Positions 9,542-18,385 of a stretch of DNA of 64,000 nucleotides are shown one piece after another. The position numbers were made by a program, and so were the translations under genes. The notes beneath the pieces were generated by a model. The model saw only the letters and a list, made by a program, of their open reading frames with translations, was not told the origin of the DNA and made no database searches. Source of the DNA: Citrobacter amalonaticus Y19 (lineage in GTDB: Bacteria > Pseudomonadota > Gammaproteobacteria > Enterobacterales > Enterobacteriaceae); assembly GCF_000981805.1 (NCBI RefSeq), contig NZ_CP011133.1:186001-250000 (forward strand), written 5' to 3'. Every line of letters begins with the position of its first letter. The stretch's first letter is position 1.

Positions 9542-9572
9542 GTGTAATCTCCGTACCGATGTACGGAGTCAA
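9542..9572 (-). promoter_or_regulatory. MerR-controlled mer promoter/operator
   Basis: On the minus strand: -35 TTGACT (9567-9572), 19-base spacer, -10 TTACAC (9542-9547). The spacer holds a perfect dyad with arms CTCCGTAC and GTACGGAG around 4 bases (9549-9568). The over-long 19-base spacer with a dyad in it is the hallmark of MerR-type promoters, which Hg-MerR untwists to activate. It lies between merR and merT, which point the same way, so it drives merTPCA and the distal genes but not merR. Confidence 0.9.
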
Positions 9573-9601
9573 ACGTTTTTGTGATGCCCGTGTAAAACTA
9601 A

Positions 9602-9988
9602 TTAAGGTTGCAGGGAGTCGATAATGGGACAATGTGAGTCATCGTTATTACTCTGACATTGCGTCAATAATGCCTTGAGTGCGCTTTCGAGCCGCTTCAG
9701 ATCGGCAATTTTTTCCATGACGGCGCTGAGTTTATACTCGGCCAGCTCCTGCACCTGAGCACATGGGCGGTCATTCAAGCTTAGCAGGTTGGCGATCTCT
9801 TCCAGGGTAAACCCCAATTCTTGCGCCCGCTTAATGAACCGGATGCGTTTAACCGTTTCATCGGGATAATGGCGGTAGCCCAACTCGGGTTTTGGCGGTT
9901 GCTCTATTAATCCACGACGCTCATAGAAGCGAACGGTTTCTATATTGATAGCCAGTTCTTTGGCAACTTTACTGATAGTTCTTGTCAT
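9602..9988 (-). CDS. merR: Mercury-responsive regulator MerR
   Basis: 128 residues from the ATG at 9988 (an in-frame ATG at 9994 is possible but stands too close to AGAG). The N-terminal winged helix-turn-helix (SKVAKELAINIETVRFYERRGL) is followed by a dimerisation coiled coil. The three Hg-binding Cys of the family are present: RPCAQ, LTQCQ and SHCPI. Gene order is unusual compared with Tn21/Tn501, where merR is divergent: here merR precedes merT on the same strand, as I recall from some marine gammaproteobacterial mer operons. Its own promoter must lie within or before the broken tnpS. Confidence 0.95.
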   Translation of the reverse strand: MTRTISKVAKELAINIETVRFYERRGLIEQPPKPELGYRHYPDETVKRIRFIKRAQELGFTLEEIANLLSLNDRPCAQVQELAEYKLSAVMEKIADLKRLESALKALLTQCQSNNDDSHCPIIDSLQP

Positions 9989-9990
9989 GT

Positions 9991-10888
9991 TCATATCTCT
10001 TTTACCCGAACGGTATCTATAAGAACCGCCATTTTCTCCATCAATATATGGGTAGCGTTATTGGAGAGCTGCTGTCCTTCTTCAATGTACTCCCAGACGG
10101 TGGCATCGCTCTTCCATCCGCCTTGCTTTTTAATCAACTCAAAATCAACTCGTTCTCGGGCTGCCGATGTAGAGAGGCCGCGCCGGAAGCTATGGCTGCT
10201 CAATTCCGGTACAAAATCGAACTGGCAGGCGTTACCCAAAGTCTTGAGTAATTCATTAATGGCACTGGGATTCAACGCTTTAGGCTGAATCTTATCCCAC
10301 CGGTTAATGGGGCGAAAAACCGGACCTTCATTAATGCCACCCAGTTCTATCCAGTTTTTCATGGCCGTAGCAGGACAGCAGTCTGGTGCACCGAAAGGCA
10401 CCGAAAAAGCCGGTCAACACCAGCGCGATATCCCTCAGTTTCTTTTTGGTGGTTGGTAGTTGCCGCAAATGATTCACCATTTGGGCGACGTGCTCCAAGC
10501 GCAATGCCTTGGCTTTGCGCTTGGGTTGGCCATGGGTACGACGAACGCCTTCCATGGTTTTGCGGACCAACGGATCACTTACTGGATCGATGAGCCCTTG
10601 ATAATGGTGCCATTGGCTAATAGCGGTCAGGTGCAGATCCAGGGTTCGGGGATTAAGCGATTCGGCTCTGGCCAGCAGGTAACGCACGACAGTATCCCGA
10701 TCCGAGGGCAGGCGACCACCCCATTTTTCAAATTGTCGAATGGCCGAACGGTAGGCTTTACGTGTGTTGTCGGATGTCGCTGCCTGGAGGTATTGCCGTA
10801 GTGGTTCGGGCCCCTGGCGTTCAACCAGGGTCGCATCCTTATTACGTAACGACAAGTTGCTAGCCTGTATTGGCGGTTTGTTGTTCAT
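9991..10888 (-). pseudogene. tnpS: Tyrosine recombinase TnpS (cointegrate resolution), broken by internal deletion
   Basis: Two overlapping frames belong to one gene. Frame one (10888 down to about 10390) has the N-terminal SAM-like domain and ends in LVLTGFFGAFR. Frame two (to 9991) starts at APDCCPATAMKNWIELGG and carries HSFRR, GGW and the YIEEG tyrosine region. The joint lies between two GGTGC repeats (about 10385-10400), suggesting deletion with frameshift. The segment with the first catalytic Arg and the Lys of the family is missing, so the enzyme is inactive. It is divergent from tnpT, the arrangement of Tn4651/Tn5041, where TnpS and TnpT resolve cointegrates. Confidence 0.82.
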
Positions 10889-11043
10889 GAATAGGATTTC
10901 CTTCGATGTCGCTCAAAAGGCGGCTATGTACCGGCGTTACAAGTCGAAAATTTACGTCAAGATCAACTAGCCCACGATAAGGATGATTATCAGTGGTTAG
11001 TATCATGAATTCAAGCGATCTTGAAACGAACCAATATAATGTT

Positions 11044-11064
11044 ATATTACGTGTTATGTAATAT
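11044..11064. other. Candidate recombination core of the tnpS/tnpT resolution site
   Basis: ATATTAC, a 7-base spacer GTGTTAT, then GTAATAT: 7-base inverted arms around a 7-base spacer, the form expected for a tyrosine recombinase core site. It lies in the 200-base gap between the divergent tnpS and tnpT, where the rst site of Tn4651-type elements is found. No other gene is visible in this gap. Confidence 0.5.
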
Positions 11065-11092
11065 GTTACTAAATAATCCGAGAGGAATCACC

Positions 11093-12142
11093 ATGGCCCG
11101 TGCCGGAGTCACTTATCACGATATCGCTAAAGCCGCTGAAGCCATTAAAACACAAGGCCAGGAACCCACGGTGGATCGGGTGCGCGAACACCTGGGCACC
11201 GGCAGCAAAAGCACCATCGCGCCATTGCTCAAGCGTTGGCGGTCAGACAATGGGGAGGCGGCCGATGTCAGTGGGCTGCCGAACGACCTCGTCGAGGTGG
11301 TAAAGTCCCTGCATGAGCGGGTACAGCAGATGGCCGACCACCGTATCGAACAAGCTCGCCAGGAATTCGAGACTTTAAAGGAAGAACTCCGCAAAGAGTT
11401 GACCCATGCCGACAACACCATGGCGCAACTAACTGCCCGACAACGGGACCTGGAGAACCAGACCGAACGGCTGAGCAAAGAAAAAAGCGAGCAAAGTCGG
11501 TCCCTGGAAGACGCGCGTGTCAGCCTGGCCAAGGCCGAGTCCCAGCGGGACGAAGCTGCTGCACGGATTGTTGAATTGAAGGAGAGCGTTGCGGAACTCA
11601 AACAAGAAAATAAGGATATCCGCGATCATTTCGAACATTACCAGCAGCGTACTGCCGAAGACCGCCAGCAGGAGCGCGAACAATTCCGTTCAGTTAACCA
11701 GGGGCTGAACGATCAGATCCAGGATCTGCAACACCGGCTCGCCCAGGCTGAGTCGAGAGCGTCAGAGCTGTTTGACGCCAATGTGCAGTTACAACGACAT
11801 GCCGATGAATTAAAACGGGCCAATGGGGCGCTAAATAGCGACGTGAAGGGAAAGATAGAAGATGTCCAGAACCTGAAACACGAGCTTGAAGAAGCCGTGG
11901 CAAAGTGCCGGGAATACCAGCATCAAAATGATCATTTGGCGCAAAACATGGCCGTGCTCACCACTCAGAAAGCTGATGTTGATAAGCAAGTGGCCGTCTT
12001 ATCCCAAACACTGGAGACCACAAAAACCGAATTGAAAACCACCCAGGATAAAGCGGCGCTTCTGATCGACGAGAATAAAGTCATTCTTCAGGAAAAAGCC
12101 GTGATCCAAGGTCAATTTAAACAGCTCCAAAGTTCGCTGTAG
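11093..12142 (+). CDS. tnpT: Cointegrate resolution accessory protein TnpT
   Basis: 349 residues from the ATG at 11093 (GAGGAATC ribosome site). The N-terminal 60 residues form a KfrA-like DNA-binding domain (VTYHDIAKAAEAIKTQGQ, VRERLG-like segment, TIAPLLKRW). The rest, from about residue 75, is one long coiled coil rich in Glu, Gln, Lys and Leu heptads. In Tn4651 and Tn5041, TnpT binds the resolution site and helps TnpS. The gene is intact although its partner tnpS is broken, so it probably has no function now. Confidence 0.85.
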   Translation: MARAGVTYHDIAKAAEAIKTQGQEPTVDRVREHLGTGSKSTIAPLLKRWRSDNGEAADVSGLPNDLVEVVKSLHERVQQMADHRIEQARQEFETLKEELRKELTHADNTMAQLTARQRDLENQTERLSKEKSEQSRSLEDARVSLAKAESQRDEAAARIVELKESVAELKQENKDIRDHFEHYQQRTAEDRQQEREQFRSVNQGLNDQIQDLQHRLAQAESRASELFDANVQLQRHADELKRANGALNSDVKGKIEDVQNLKHELEEAVAKCREYQHQNDHLAQNMAVLTTQKADVDKQVAVLSQTLETTKTELKTTQDKAALLIDENKVILQEKAVIQGQFKQLQSSL

Positions 12143-12261
12143 CCGGATGGATGTATTTTGAGCGCCCGGCAGCTTAATGGTGGAATCGTCGTAGCTCATC
12201 AAATTTGTCGGTTCTTCCACTTGAAGCTTCTGTGCTTCTTCACATCAAGGATCTTTTGCCA

Positions 12262-12594
12262 ATGAATCTGCTGTCAATTTTCACAATATTTGTAATTACT
12301 GCGGTTGCCGAAATTGTAGGTTGTTATCTGCCGTGGCTGGTACTGAAACAGAACAAGTCGGTATGGTTGTTAATTCCTGCTGCGCTTTCGCTGGCGTTAT
12401 TTGCGTGGCTGTTGACGCTTCACCCAACGGCGGCAGGTCGCACTTATGCTGCCTATGCGGGCATATATCTGGGCGTTGCTCTCCTCTGGTTGCGTATTGT
12501 TGACGGAGTGGCGCTCACCCGTTGGGACATCGCGGGGGCTTTGGTCGCATTGGTAGGGGTTACCATCATCGTTATACAGCCAACGGCCGGTTAG
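12262..12594 (+). CDS. YnfA-family (UPF0060) small membrane protein
   Basis: 110 residues with four hydrophobic segments. The sequence follows the YnfA pattern: CEIxGCYLPW-like start (AEIVGCYLPWLVLKQNKSVW), ALSLALFAWLLTLHPTAAGRTYAAYAG, LLWLRIVDGV and a C-terminal GALVALVGV helix. YnfA proteins resemble small multidrug-resistance exporters in fold; substrates are not settled. It lies between tnpT and the transposon end as a passenger gene, with no obvious partner. The start at 12262 is preceded by AAGGATCTTTTGCCA. Confidence 0.85.
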   Translation: MNLLSIFTIFVITAVAEIVGCYLPWLVLKQNKSVWLLIPAALSLALFAWLLTLHPTAAGRTYAAYAGIYLGVALLWLRIVDGVALTRWDIAGALVALVGVTIIVIQPTAG

Positions 12595-12637
12595 GCAAGG
12601 CGCCATAATGTTGAATAATATCAGCCACTTATGCTCA

Positions 12638-12649
12638 AAGTGGCTAAAT
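12638..12649. repeat. Candidate right end of the mercury transposon (short inverted repeat)
   Basis: AAGTGGCTAAAT, the inverted copy of the motif at 1311-1322. The preceding AGCCACTT at 12623-12630 can also pair with it as a hairpin. The outer boundary was lost where IS5 copy 1 begins. Confidence 0.45.
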
Positions 12650-12673
12650 CCAACGCTTTTACCGGCCGGACCT

Positions 12674-13849
12674 CTGATATGAGATCATGTTTGTCATCTG
12701 GAGCCATGGAACAGGGTTCATCATGAGTCATCAACTTACCTTCGCCGACAGTGAATTCAGCAGTAAGCGCCGTCAGACCAGAAAAGAGATTTTCTTGTCC
12801 CGCATGGAGCAGATTCTGCCATGGCAAAACATGGTGGAAGTCATCGAGCCGTTTTACCCCAAGGCTGGTAATGGCCGGCGACCTTATCCGCTGGAAACCA
12901 TGCTACGCATTCACTGCATGCAGCATTGGTACAACCTGAGCGATGGCGCGATGGAAGATGCTCTGTACGAAATCGCCTCCATGCGTCTGTTTGCCCGGTT
13001 ATCCCTGGATAGCGCCTTGCCGGACCGCACCACCATCATGAATTTCCGCCACCTGCTGGAGCAGCATCAACTGGCCCGCCAATTGTTCAAGACCATCAAT
13101 CGCTGGCTGGCCGAAGCAGGCGTCATGATGACTCAAGGCACCTTGGTCGATGCCACCATCATTGAGGCACCCAGCTCGACCAAGAACAAAGAGCAGCAAC
13201 GCGATCCGGAGATGCATCAGACCAAGAAAGGCAATCAGTGGCACTTTGGCATGAAGGCCCACATTGGTGTCGATGCCAAGAGTGGCCTGACCCACAGCCT
13301 GGTCACCACCGAGGCCAACGAGCATGACCTCAATCAGCTGGGTAATCTGCTGCATGGAGAGGAGCAATTTGTCTCAGCCGATGCCGGCTACCAAGGGGCG
13401 CCACAGCGCGAGGAGCTGGCCGAGGTGGATGTGGACTGGCTGATCGCCGAGCGCCCCGGCAAGGTAAGAACCTTGAAACAGCATCCACGCAAGAACAAAA
13501 CGGCCATCAACATCGAATACATGAAAGCCAGCATCCGGGCGAAGGTGGAGCACCCATTTCGCATCATCAAGCGACAGTTCGGCTTCGTGAAAGCCAGATA
13601 CAAGGGGTTGCTGAAAAACGATAACCAACTGGCGATGTTATTCACGCTGGCCAACCTGTTTCGGGCGGACCAAATGATACGTCAGTGGGAGAGATCTCAC
13701 TAAAAACTGGGGATAACGCCTTAAATGGCGAAGAAACGGTCTAAATAGGCTGATTCAAGGCATTTACGGGAGAAAAAATCGGCTCAAACATGAAGAAATG
13801 AAATGACTGAGTCAGCCGAGAAGAATTTCCCCGCTTATTCGCACCTTCC
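12674..13849 (+). mobile_element. IS5, copy 1, lacking its left 19 bases
   Basis: Identical in layout to the complete 1195-bp copy at 22387-23581 from the word CTGATATGAG onward, but the first 19 bases including the left inverted repeat (GGAAGGTGCGAACAAG) are replaced by transposon-end sequence. The right inverted repeat (13834-13849) is intact and followed by CTAA. Without its left repeat it should not transpose on its own. Confidence 0.92.
12723..13703 (+). CDS. IS5 transposase (copy 1)
   Basis: 326 residues from MSHQLTF; an in-frame start 36 bases upstream (12687) would add 12 residues. IS5-family DDE transposase with DATIIEAP (first Asp region), DAGYQGAP (second Asp) and the Glu of the C-terminal Y(2)R(3)E-type block (ASIRAKVEHPFRIIKRQFGF). 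It is full length and apparently functional, even though the element lacks its left end. It differs from copy 2 at one residue (Lys for Asn in KNKEQQ) and several silent sites. Confidence 0.95.
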   Translation: MSHQLTFADSEFSSKRRQTRKEIFLSRMEQILPWQNMVEVIEPFYPKAGNGRRPYPLETMLRIHCMQHWYNLSDGAMEDALYEIASMRLFARLSLDSALPDRTTIMNFRHLLEQHQLARQLFKTINRWLAEAGVMMTQGTLVDATIIEAPSSTKNKEQQRDPEMHQTKKGNQWHFGMKAHIGVDAKSGLTHSLVTTEANEHDLNQLGNLLHGEEQFVSADAGYQGAPQREELAEVDVDWLIAERPGKVRTLKQHPRKNKTAINIEYMKASIRAKVEHPFRIIKRQFGFVKARYKGLLKNDNQLAMLFTLANLFRADQMIRQWERSH

Positions 13850-14015
13850 CTAACTCACTGCGCTTCACGCGCTGGTTAGCAAGGGTGGTTCTCAGTACTC
13901 CCGCAATGACGATATGCTTAGGTTCTTGTCCCAGATCGCGCATTTCCAGCACTACTTTACCGACTACTCTGCACATTTCACGGTACAACTCGTCGTCTTT
14001 CGTCTGATTTCCCAT
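13850..14015 (-). pseudogene. fumD: fumD (ydhZ) truncated at its 3' end by IS5
   Basis: The first 55 codons match the small enterobacterial protein FumD (YdhZ), about 69 residues in E. coli: MGNQTKDDELYREMCRVV and the LGQEPKHIVIAGVLRTTLAN block. After RSEL the reading frame runs into IS5 copy 1 and stops at 13812 with a foreign tail. FumD is annotated as an alternative fumarase. As I recall, a related small ORF (orf70) lies beside ttr in Salmonella, so this fragment probably arrived with the ttr genes as one chromosomal piece. Confidence 0.8.
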
Positions 14016-14107
14016 TTTTGCCCGCTCGTCATTAACTCAAACCAACAGCATATATCACTCTGAGGATTTAGACAAAATTCAATGAAAATCAAATAAATGT
14101 TATCATT

Positions 14108-14692
14108 CTACTGAATTCTCTGAAGTCGATTAACGAGCTCAGCAAGACTTCCTGCCTGCATTTTTTCCATCACCCGCGCCCGGTGCACTTCAACCGTACG
14201 CACGGCAATATTCATGGCATCAGCAATTTCCCGATTCATTAACCCTTTTGCTACCAGATGCGCCAGTTCCCGTTCTTTTGGCGTAAGTTGTTGGTAGCAT
14301 GAGATGATCTCTTGTCGCGAGAACGCCGCTGCCGAGACCTGCAAGGCATGTTCTAATGCTGCCTGAAGCGGCACGGCTGACACCGGTTTTTGCAAAAAGT
14401 CGACCGCGCCACGTTTCATTTGCTCAACCGCCATCGGCACATCGCCGTGCCCGGTGAGAAAGACCACCGCCAGCGTACTTGCTTTCTGACGCATGATTTC
14501 ATGCACAGCGTGCCCATCCAGTACCGGCATACGCATATCCAGCAGTAGTACGCCCACCTGGTGCAAATTTGCCTCGGCGAGGAATTTCTCGCCTTGCTCC
14601 CAGCAAGACACTTCATATCCCAGACTTTCCAATAAAAACGCACAGGCCTGGGTAACGGCAATGTCGTCATCCAGCAGATGAATTATCGCCAC
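14108..14692 (-). CDS. ttrR: Tetrathionate response regulator TtrR
   Basis: 194 residues of the FixJ/NarL type. The receiver domain has the acidic pair DDD near residue 9, the phospho-acceptor Asp in LLLDMRMP near residue 53 and Lys in LQKPVS near residue 102. The C-terminal LuxR-type helix-turn-helix reads LTPKERELAHLVAKGLMN, then IAVRTVEVHRARVMEKM. It overlaps the 3' end of ttrS by 26 bases, so the two are coupled. TtrR activates ttrBCA when TtrS senses tetrathionate, as established in Salmonella. Confidence 0.93.
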   Translation of the reverse strand: MAIIHLLDDDIAVTQACAFLLESLGYEVSCWEQGEKFLAEANLHQVGVLLLDMRMPVLDGHAVHEIMRQKASTLAVVFLTGHGDVPMAVEQMKRGAVDFLQKPVSAVPLQAALEHALQVSAAAFSRQEIISCYQQLTPKERELAHLVAKGLMNREIADAMNIAVRTVEVHRARVMEKMQAGSLAELVNRLQRIQ

Positions 14693-16448
14693 TACGGCCT
14701 CCTTCCTGATTTGGCTTAAAATACAATGTCACTCTCGCCCCCGCTTTACCGTCCGGGGCCTGCTGATTTTTGATCTCAATATCTCCGTTTGCGTAGCGCA
14801 CCAGTCGCTGACAAATGGCCAGTCCTAGCCCCATACCTTCTTTGCGGGTGGTCATAAACGGCTGAAACGCCTGATACAACTGAGCCTCGTCAATACCTCC
14901 GGCATTATCCTGCACCTGAATACGCACGCCGCCATCCTTATGCAGGGCGCTAAACCATACCGTCGTAGCGCCTGCCTGGGCGGCATTGAGTACCAGGTTA
15001 GCCAGCACCTGCTCAAGAAGAACGCTTGGCAGCATCAACGTTAACGCCTTACTAACCTGCGTGTGCAGCGTTATCGCCGGGAATTGCTGGGGCATACGCA
15101 GTAATTGCCAGACGTGATGGATAGCATCGTGAACGTTGATGGCTTGCCAGTCATCGGTGAGTACCGGATTGCCCTGTGCCTGGCTGACCCACTGCCGGAG
15201 ATTGCGCAGCGTATCGGCTCCTCGTTGTGCCTGAGCGTCTATGTGCTCAAGCGCGGGCAGCAACGGATGCTGCTCATCCTGACCACGCAGGCGAATTAGA
15301 CAGCCTTGGGCATAATGACGGATAGCAGACAACGGCTGATTGAGTTCATGGGCAAAACCGGAGGTCATCTCCCCCAGCACGCTCATTTGGCGGGCAGTCT
15401 CCAGCGCCTGTTCCTGTTTGTGCAACAACACGTTGTTCCGCTCCAGCTGCCTGCCACGTCGGCGAACCAACAGCATCACCCAGATGTAATTGAGCGTAAG
15501 CAACAGCAATACGATGACCACGCCCCCCATCGCCAGTCGGTGTTGAATAAACCAGCTTTTGACATCCAGCCACAGCTGACGCTGCTGCGGATGCTGTCGG
15601 ACGTCGCGCAGCAACGCTTCTACTTCACGGGTCGAGGCGGGCGCACCCCAGCGAAACGTCGCGTTTTGCGGTGCATTGAACAGTACCCGCGTGACGCGAT
15701 CGGCCAGCTCGTCACTCACTGCAGGTAGTGCGGCAAATGACCAGTCCGGATAGAGCGGCGTACTGGTTAAACAGGGAATTGAAGTCGGATGATTCAACAC
15801 GGTCATAAAATCGGTTTTACGGATGAGGCCTTCTTCATCCATTTTTTCCAGCAGGCACACCGGCACGATCACCGCCTGCACGGCTTTTTCACGTAATAAA
15901 TAGAGTAAGGCATCGGCGGGAAATCCGGTAAACGTCAGACGTAAATCACGTTCAGGGCGCAGACCGGCATCACTGAGCGCTTTATATCCCAGCAAATAGC
16001 CGCCAAACGCCTGAGCATCAATGGCGCCAACCGTTTTGCCGATCAGATCGTGTGCGGAGGTTAACCCACTGTCGCGCCTGACGAGAATGGCGCTGCCAAT
16101 CACGTTACTGGTGGCTTTCCCACCACGGGTGGATCGTAACGACGCCAGCCAGCGTAGCGCTGAGCGGCTGTTAAGCTGGACAAACTGCGCCGGATTGGTG
16201 ACCACAAAGTGTACCGTTCCACGATTCACCGCCTCCTGCATCTGCCGCAGGTCCAGCGGTTGAATATGAAACTGCTCACCGGGGATTTGCTGATTCAACA
16301 AGGTTTCCAGCGGCTGCCAGTGATTACGTGTAGAAACCTCCCCGCGCATTGCCAAAACGCCAATGTTCCATGTCTGCGCCCTGACCGCGCCACTTAGCAT
16401 CCACAGCGACGCCAGTACCGTCAGACATCTTACTACGTTGCGTCCCAC
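14667..16448 (-). CDS. ttrS: Tetrathionate sensor histidine kinase TtrS
   Basis: 593 residues, matching the usual length. A signal-like N-terminus is followed by a large periplasmic substrate-binding-protein-like sensor (about residues 25-295), a membrane helix near residue 305-325 (VVIVLLLLTLNYIWVMLLV), and a kinase core. The phospho-accepting His is in FAHELNQPLSAIRHY near residue 372. The N, G1 and G2 boxes follow (NLVLNAAQAG, DNAGGID, GMGLGLAICQRL). It is divergent from ttrB across the regulatory region at 16449-16627. Confidence 0.93.
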   Translation of the reverse strand: MGRNVVRCLTVLASLWMLSGAVRAQTWNIGVLAMRGEVSTRNHWQPLETLLNQQIPGEQFHIQPLDLRQMQEAVNRGTVHFVVTNPAQFVQLNSRSALRWLASLRSTRGGKATSNVIGSAILVRRDSGLTSAHDLIGKTVGAIDAQAFGGYLLGYKALSDAGLRPERDLRLTFTGFPADALLYLLREKAVQAVIVPVCLLEKMDEEGLIRKTDFMTVLNHPTSIPCLTSTPLYPDWSFAALPAVSDELADRVTRVLFNAPQNATFRWGAPASTREVEALLRDVRQHPQQRQLWLDVKSWFIQHRLAMGGVVIVLLLLTLNYIWVMLLVRRRGRQLERNNVLLHKQEQALETARQMSVLGEMTSGFAHELNQPLSAIRHYAQGCLIRLRGQDEQHPLLPALEHIDAQAQRGADTLRNLRQWVSQAQGNPVLTDDWQAINVHDAIHHVWQLLRMPQQFPAITLHTQVSKALTLMLPSVLLEQVLANLVLNAAQAGATTVWFSALHKDGGVRIQVQDNAGGIDEAQLYQAFQPFMTTRKEGMGLGLAICQRLVRYANGDIEIKNQQAPDGKAGARVTLYFKPNQEGGRSGDNSSAG

Positions 16449-16470
16449 TCAATTGTCCCTGTCAATTATG

Positions 16471-16484
16471 TTGTTTTAGATCAA
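16471..16484. promoter_or_regulatory. Candidate FNR site in the ttrS-ttrB intergenic region
   Basis: TTGTT, 4 bases, ATCAA matches the FNR consensus TTGAT-N4-ATCAA with one mismatch. The ttr operon of Salmonella needs FNR and TtrRS for anaerobic expression, so a site here is expected. A TtrR box was not identified. Confidence 0.55.
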
Positions 16485-16627
16485 CAACAAGCCGGGTATG
16501 TGGTTAACCACAATAGAGTATACCCCGTCACGATTTTTACACTGTAAATCATTGAGATTCTTTATTCATCACACGCAAATCAACGGCGTGACCAATGTTT
16601 CGTTGTTGCATCGTGACGGGAGAAAAT

Positions 16628-17362
16628 ATGGACAGCAGTAAACGGCAGTTTCTCCAGCGACTGGGCGTCCTGACCGCTGGCGCATCACTGGTTCCGCTGG
16701 CTCAGGCGCAATTTCCCTTTTCGCCTGAACGCCACGAAGGCTCACAACAGCATCGCTACGCCATGCTGGTTGACCTGCGACGCTGTATCGGCTGCCAGGC
16801 CTGTACCGTCAGTTGCGCCATTGAAAACCAGACGCCACAGGGCGAATTTCGTACCCTCGTCAACCAGTATCAAGTACAGATTGAAGGCCAGCAAAGCGTT
16901 ACCAACGTCCTGCTGCCGCGACTGTGCAACCATTGTGATAATCCCCCTTGCGTGCCCGTTTGCCCGGTACAAGCCACTTTCCAACGCGAAGACGGCATTG
17001 TGGTGGTCGACAACACACGCTGCGTGGGCTGCGCCTATTGCGTGCAGGCCTGCCCTTATGATGCGCGATTCATCAACCATGAAACGCAAACCGCCGATAA
17101 ATGTACCTTTTGCGTTCACCGCCTCGAAGCGGGGCTGCTCCCGGCCTGTGTGGAATCCTGCGTCGGCGGCGCGCGCATCATTGGCGATATTAAAGATCCG
17201 CACAGCCGCATTTCGCAAATGCTGCATGAGCACCATGACGCCATCAAAGTCCTGAAGCCGGAAAGCGGTACGTCTCCTCACGTGTTCTATCTGGGGCTGG
17301 ATGAGGCGTTTGTTACCCCATTGATGGGACGTGCTCAACCCGCTCTCTGGCAGGAGGTTTAA
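16628..17362 (+). CDS. ttrB: Tetrathionate reductase iron-sulfur subunit TtrB
   Basis: 244 residues from ATG at 16628 (GGGAG ribosome site). Four [4Fe-4S]-type Cys clusters are visible: CIGCQACTVSC, CNHCDNPPCVPVC, CVGCAYCVQACPY and CTFCVHRLEAGLLPAC. The signal peptide has the Tat pattern SSKRQFLQ with Lys-Arg rather than Arg-Arg; Salmonella TtrB is the known natural example of such a Tat signal. TtrB passes electrons from the quinol-oxidising TtrC to the catalytic TtrA on the periplasmic side. ttrC starts at the next base after the stop. Confidence 0.96.
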   Translation: MDSSKRQFLQRLGVLTAGASLVPLAQAQFPFSPERHEGSQQHRYAMLVDLRRCIGCQACTVSCAIENQTPQGEFRTLVNQYQVQIEGQQSVTNVLLPRLCNHCDNPPCVPVCPVQATFQREDGIVVVDNTRCVGCAYCVQACPYDARFINHETQTADKCTFCVHRLEAGLLPACVESCVGGARIIGDIKDPHSRISQMLHEHHDAIKVLKPESGTSPHVFYLGLDEAFVTPLMGRAQPALWQEV

Positions 17363-18385
17363 ATGAACCATTCACTGATTATCGACGAGGTTCTGGCCCA
17401 TCCCCAGGACGTAAGCTGGTTACCCTGGGCCGTACAATATTTCTTTTTCATCGGCATTGCCGCCTGCGCCGCGCTGTTCGCATGCGTTCTCCACTGGTGC
17501 AAAAAAGAAACGGCAGACCTGGAGAATCTGACGCTGCTAATCGCCCTGACCTGCGCGATTACCGCGCCGCTGGCGCTGACTGCTGATCTACACCAAACCG
17601 CCCGCGTCTGGCACTTCTATGCGTATCCGACGCCATGGTCCTGGATGCCGTGGGGCGCGCTGTTTTTACCGCTGTTTACCGGTTTTTTAGGTCTGTGGTT
17701 TCTGGCGCAGCATGTGAAACGGCTAACGCTAAAAAGTTACAGCGTCACAAAATGGTTAGCACTTGGTAGCGCGCTGTCCGCCATCGGATTGCTGGTTTAC
17801 ACCGGCCGTGAAGTGTCGGTGGTACAGGCGCGTCCCATTTGGTTCAGTTACGCCTTTCCGGTTGCGATGTTCCTCAGCGCGCTGCAAACATTTCTTGCCC
17901 TGCTTATTGCCACGACAAATAGCAAGGACGCACTACCGCGTAAGCTAGCGTGGGGGCAAATGGTCACGTTGATCGCGCTGGCTATCGTGGTGGCGATCTG
18001 GGCGAGTGGGAATACGCTTTCCGGTTCGGCTATCCGTCAGTGGCTGGATGTTGCCTCTTCAGCACAACACTACGCTATCGGTTGGGTTGCGCTATGGCTT
18101 GTTTCGCTTGCTCTTTGCGGGTTGGTTGTACGTTACCCCTTATCGCTACCGCTGCGCATATTACTCGCTTTTAGCGCTATGGCGCTGTGCTGGCTAATGC
18201 GCTGGACGTTACTCATCCAGGTGCAGACCGTACCGAAATTTAACGCGCAGTTTAATCCCTATACCCTGCCCGGCGGCACCGATGGCTGGCTGGCTATTGT
18301 GGGTACCTTCGGCCTGTGGATAGCACTGATTATTATTGTTCGTGAAGCCCTGAACGCGATCGCAAGGAGAATGCAACATGGCTAA
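17363..18385 (+). CDS. ttrC: Tetrathionate reductase membrane subunit TtrC
   Basis: 340 residues, NrfD family, with about nine hydrophobic segments. It anchors the TtrAB complex in the inner membrane and is taken to oxidise menaquinol. The gene begins directly after ttrB and its last 8 bases overlap ttrA, consistent with one transcript. The sequence is uninterrupted and of normal length. Confidence 0.94.
   Translation: MNHSLIIDEVLAHPQDVSWLPWAVQYFFFIGIAACAALFACVLHWCKKETADLENLTLLIALTCAITAPLALTADLHQTARVWHFYAYPTPWSWMPWGALFLPLFTGFLGLWFLAQHVKRLTLKSYSVTKWLALGSALSAIGLLVYTGREVSVVQARPIWFSYAFPVAMFLSALQTFLALLIATTNSKDALPRKLAWGQMVTLIALAIVVAIWASGNTLSGSAIRQWLDVASSAQHYAIGWVALWLVSLALCGLVVRYPLSLPLRILLAFSAMALCWLMRWTLLIQVQTVPKFNAQFNPYTLPGGTDGWLAIVGTFGLWIALIIIVREALNAIARRMQHG

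Noticed and set aside
12723..13703. Antisense frames inside the three IS5-type transposase genes
   Set aside because: The same minus-strand frames recur in all three copies simply because the coding strand is conserved; they have no independent support.
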